Shown: positions 6,133 through 7,034 of the stretch, one piece after another | How positions within the stretch are numbered: the stretch's first letter is position 1 | Layout of the letters: every line of letters begins with the position of its first letter | Origin: Planctomycetota bacterium | Lineage (GTDB): Bacteria; Planctomycetota; UBA1135; GCA-002686595 | Direction of reading: 5' to 3' | DNA: 7,034 nucleotides | Assembly: GCA_021776885.1 (NCBI GenBank) | Contig: JAJFFA010000743.1 | Coordinates: forward strand, 1 to 7,034 | Translations under genes and position numbers: made by a program | Notes under the pieces: model-generated | Database searches by the model: none | The model's input: the letters and a program-made list of their open reading frames with translations, nothing else | What the model was told of the DNA's origin: nothing

Positions 6133-6205
6133 ACGGATGCATGCGCTAGCTGCCGAGCGCCGCATCTTTCAAAGGGGGACCCTTGAATTACACGTTGGAG
6201 AGAGT

Positions 6206-6242
6206 GGAACGGGCCACGGCGGAGCACGCCGCGACCCGTTCC
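6206..6242 (+). other. Two-part hairpin GGAACGGG / CCCGTTCC
   Basis: A perfect 8-bp outer stem (6206-6213 with 6235-6242) encloses a symmetric 3x3 internal loop and a perfect 5-bp inner stem CGGCG/CGCCG (6217-6221, 6227-6231) with loop GAGCA. The sequence after it is not T-rich. It is part of the candidate structured RNA. Confidence 0.6.
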
Positions 6243-6291
6243 GAGAACCAGTCTCGACCTCGTCTTGAAGCACCTGGTCTGGCTGCACGGT

Positions 6292-6315
6292 GTGTCGTGG
6301 GTCCTGACACGACAC
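6292..6315 (+). other. Perfect 8-bp hairpin GTGTCGTG / CACGACAC
   Basis: GTGTCGTG (6292-6299) and CACGACAC (6308-6315) are exact complements with an 8-base loop. The 3' arm runs into the palindrome ACACGTGT (6312-6319), and a second palindrome, GGTGCGCACC, follows at 6331-6340. As DNA these could be protein-binding sites; as RNA they would be short helices of the structured region. Confidence 0.55.
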
Positions 6316-6611
6316 GTGTGAGTTCGAAGAGGTGCGCACCCTGGTGAGGAGTCGCTGTTGCTTGTCTTGAAGGGTCAGTCGGGGAGCGAGAGGCAGGTTC
6401 AGTCTGAGTCGTGCCGAGATCCGGAGAGGAGCCCGGCGCGGGTCACGGGAGGGGGAATGCAAGGGGCGTGCCAAGGGCCAGAAGATGCCCCTCGGGGGCG
6501 CGCACGGGGGGCAGTTCTCTGCGGGGGTGTCCGCGGGTGTCTCGCTGGTCCGGGGTGAGACAGGTCGCCGTGGGGGCGCTGTTGCCCGCTGGGGCAGGGC
6601 AGCGGCTGCGG

Positions 6612-6640
6612 TTGTTGGTCTTCTGGATCGCGGCTAGGAT
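6612..6640 (+). promoter_or_regulatory. Possible promoter for the coiled-coil gene
   Basis: TTGTTG (6612-6617) and TAGGAT (6635-6640) are spaced by 17 bp and lie 46 bp before the ATG at 6686. They match the sigma70 consensus at 3 of 6 and 4 of 6 bases. It is the best such pair upstream of this gene and sits in a locally T-richer stretch, but the match is modest. Confidence 0.35.
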
Positions 6641-6685
6641 GACTCGCTTGGGAGCTGCTCGTGCAGGTCCCCATGGACACCCCTC

Positions 6686-7034
6686 ATGAGCGAAGTCACG
6701 GAGCAGCCGACCGAGTCCGGAAGCGATCCGGCCCACGACCTGGGGCGGGTGCGCGAGCTGCTGTTTGGCGCGACCGAGCGCCGGCTCGAGGGCGCGCTGC
6801 GGAAGCTCATGGATGCGCTGCAGGCTTCGGAGCGCAGGCAGGAGGAGCGGGTCCTGGCCCTGGGTGCGCGCCTCGACCAGGCCCTCGAGCTCGAGCGCCG
6901 CGCGCGCGGCGAGGCGCTCGCCGGCCTGAGTGCCGACCTCGAGCGCACGCGGGCGGCCAGCGCCGGGCGACAGGACCTGGCCCGCGGCTTGAACCGACTG
7001 GCCCAGGAGCTGCAGCGTGAGGAGGGTGAGGACG
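6686..7034 (+). CDS. Coiled-coil protein of unknown function, N-terminal part
   Basis: From ATG 6686 the frame stays open to the window edge, giving 116 complete codons and no stop, so the C-terminal end is missing. Residues 1-18 are polar and probably disordered. LGRVRELLFG (19-28) follows, and then a long heptad-like run rich in Leu, Glu, Arg, Ala and Gln, with alternating charges (RRLEGALRKLMDALQ, RLDQALELERRARGEAL, DLARGLNRLAQELQ), reads as continuous coiled coil to the edge. An in-frame TAG at 6635 closes the frame upstream, and the ATG at 6686 is the first usual start after it; no strong ribosome site precedes it. No signal peptide or membrane segment is seen, so it is probably cytoplasmic. 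A LRELLFG-type motif before a coiled coil is familiar from uncharacterised bacterial proteins, but I can assign no function. A possible promoter lies 46 bp upstream. Confidence 0.75.
   Translation, partial: MSEVTEQPTESGSDPAHDLGRVRELLFGATERRLEGALRKLMDALQASERRQEERVLALGARLDQALELERRARGEALAGLSADLERTRAASAGRQDLARGLNRLAQELQREEGED

Larger units (their letters stand above)
5937..6604 (+). ncRNA. Candidate large structured non-coding RNA
   Basis: Consecutive helices can be drawn through coding-free sequence: 5949-5954/5963-5968 (6 bp), 5971-5979/6022-6030 (9 bp, perfect), 6056-6060/6064-6068, 6079-6099/6110-6132 (21 bp with one 2-base bulge), 6136-6147/6156-6166 (10 bp with an internal loop), 6168-6187 (8 bp, one bulged A), 6206-6213/6235-6242 enclosing 6217-6221/6227-6231, 6242-6246/6252-6256, 6292-6299/6308-6315 (8 bp, perfect), 6538-6543/6557-6562, and 6577-6587/6592-6604. 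The three G-U pairs in the 21-bp stem would be A-C mismatches on the other strand, so a plus-strand RNA is favoured. It matches no RNA I can name: the signature sequences of RNase P RNA, tmRNA and SRP RNA are absent. Ends and promoter are unknown. GC-rich DNA gives many short chance helices, so only the longer ones carry weight. Confidence 0.4.
5853..6634 (+). other. Long gene-free region rich in inverted repeats
   Basis: No reading frame here has protein-like composition: the open frames on either strand give arginine-, proline- and serine-rich peptides without hydrophobic cores, and they overlap one another. GC is visibly a little lower and more even than in the flanking genes up to about 6420, and the plus strand becomes strongly G-rich from about 6420 to 6600. 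What the region does hold is a series of inverted repeats, described under the structured-RNA candidate. No insertion sequence ends, CRISPR repeats or further tRNA are visible. Confidence 0.6.

Noticed and set aside
5853..6474. Minus-strand open frames at 5853-6227 and 6169-6474
   Set aside because: Low-complexity Arg/Pro/Ser peptides without coding character. They do not extend the fragment at 5634-5852.
5403..6560. tRNA-Thr as an integration (attachment) site
   Set aside because: No downstream copy of the tRNA 3' end is present; the best match, TCGCTGGTCC near 6542, is too short and gapped, and no integrase is visible.
5937..6604. Identification of the structured region as RNase P RNA, tmRNA or SRP RNA
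   Set aside because: The conserved core sequences of these RNAs are not found on either strand.
6577..6604. Intrinsic terminator at the end of the structured region
   Set aside because: The stem is good (CGCTG/CAGCG plus TGCCC/GGGCA with a bulge), but the following bases are GCTGCGG, not T-rich.
6661..7020. A 119-codon frame starting at GTG 6661
   Set aside because: Arg/Ala/Gly-rich shadow. The frame from ATG 6686 gives a regular coiled coil and stays open to the edge.

Overview
The window is very GC-rich, with dense coding, GC-rich third codon positions and long open frames antisense to real genes. It carries an AnmK-type cell-wall recycling kinase, an NtrC-type sigma54 activator and an exported alanine-rich HEAT-repeat protein. 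This fits a high-GC Gram-negative bacterium; Planctomycetota or Myxococcota-like groups are my guess, but no marker gene here settles the lineage.

Layout. The 3' end of a DinB-family gene (1-270, +) converges on a complete NtrC-family response regulator (305-1717, -), with a hairpin (272-299) between the two stop codons. The regulator is divergent from anmK (1756-2982, +), and only 38 bp separate the two start codons. After anmK come a G-rich hairpin/G-quadruplex motif and a 280-bp spacer holding a good sigma70-like promoter (3076-3103). That promoter precedes a 694-residue exported HEAT-repeat protein (3263-5347, +) containing what looks like a degenerate receiver domain. A tRNA-Thr(CGT) with encoded CCA (5403-5477) follows, then a strong intrinsic terminator.

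From 5478 to 6685 there is no intact gene. A minus-strand fragment (5634-5852) has clear coding composition and looks like the surviving C-terminal end of a lost gene. The rest (about 5930-6604) lacks convincing coding sequence but holds a dense run of inverted repeats. The best is a 21-bp, once-bulged hairpin at 6079-6132 whose G-U pairs fit a plus-strand RNA; a possible pseudoknot lies at 6242-6278. This is the strongest candidate for something undescribed: a structured non-coding RNA of several hundred nucleotides. The window ends in the first 116 codons of a coiled-coil protein (6686-7034, +), which is open at the window edge.

Functional links are loose. The regulator, anmK and the HEAT protein have separate or divergent transcription, and no sensor kinase, murQ or other partner gene is visible. 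Only the HEAT gene and the tRNA look as if they could share a transcript.
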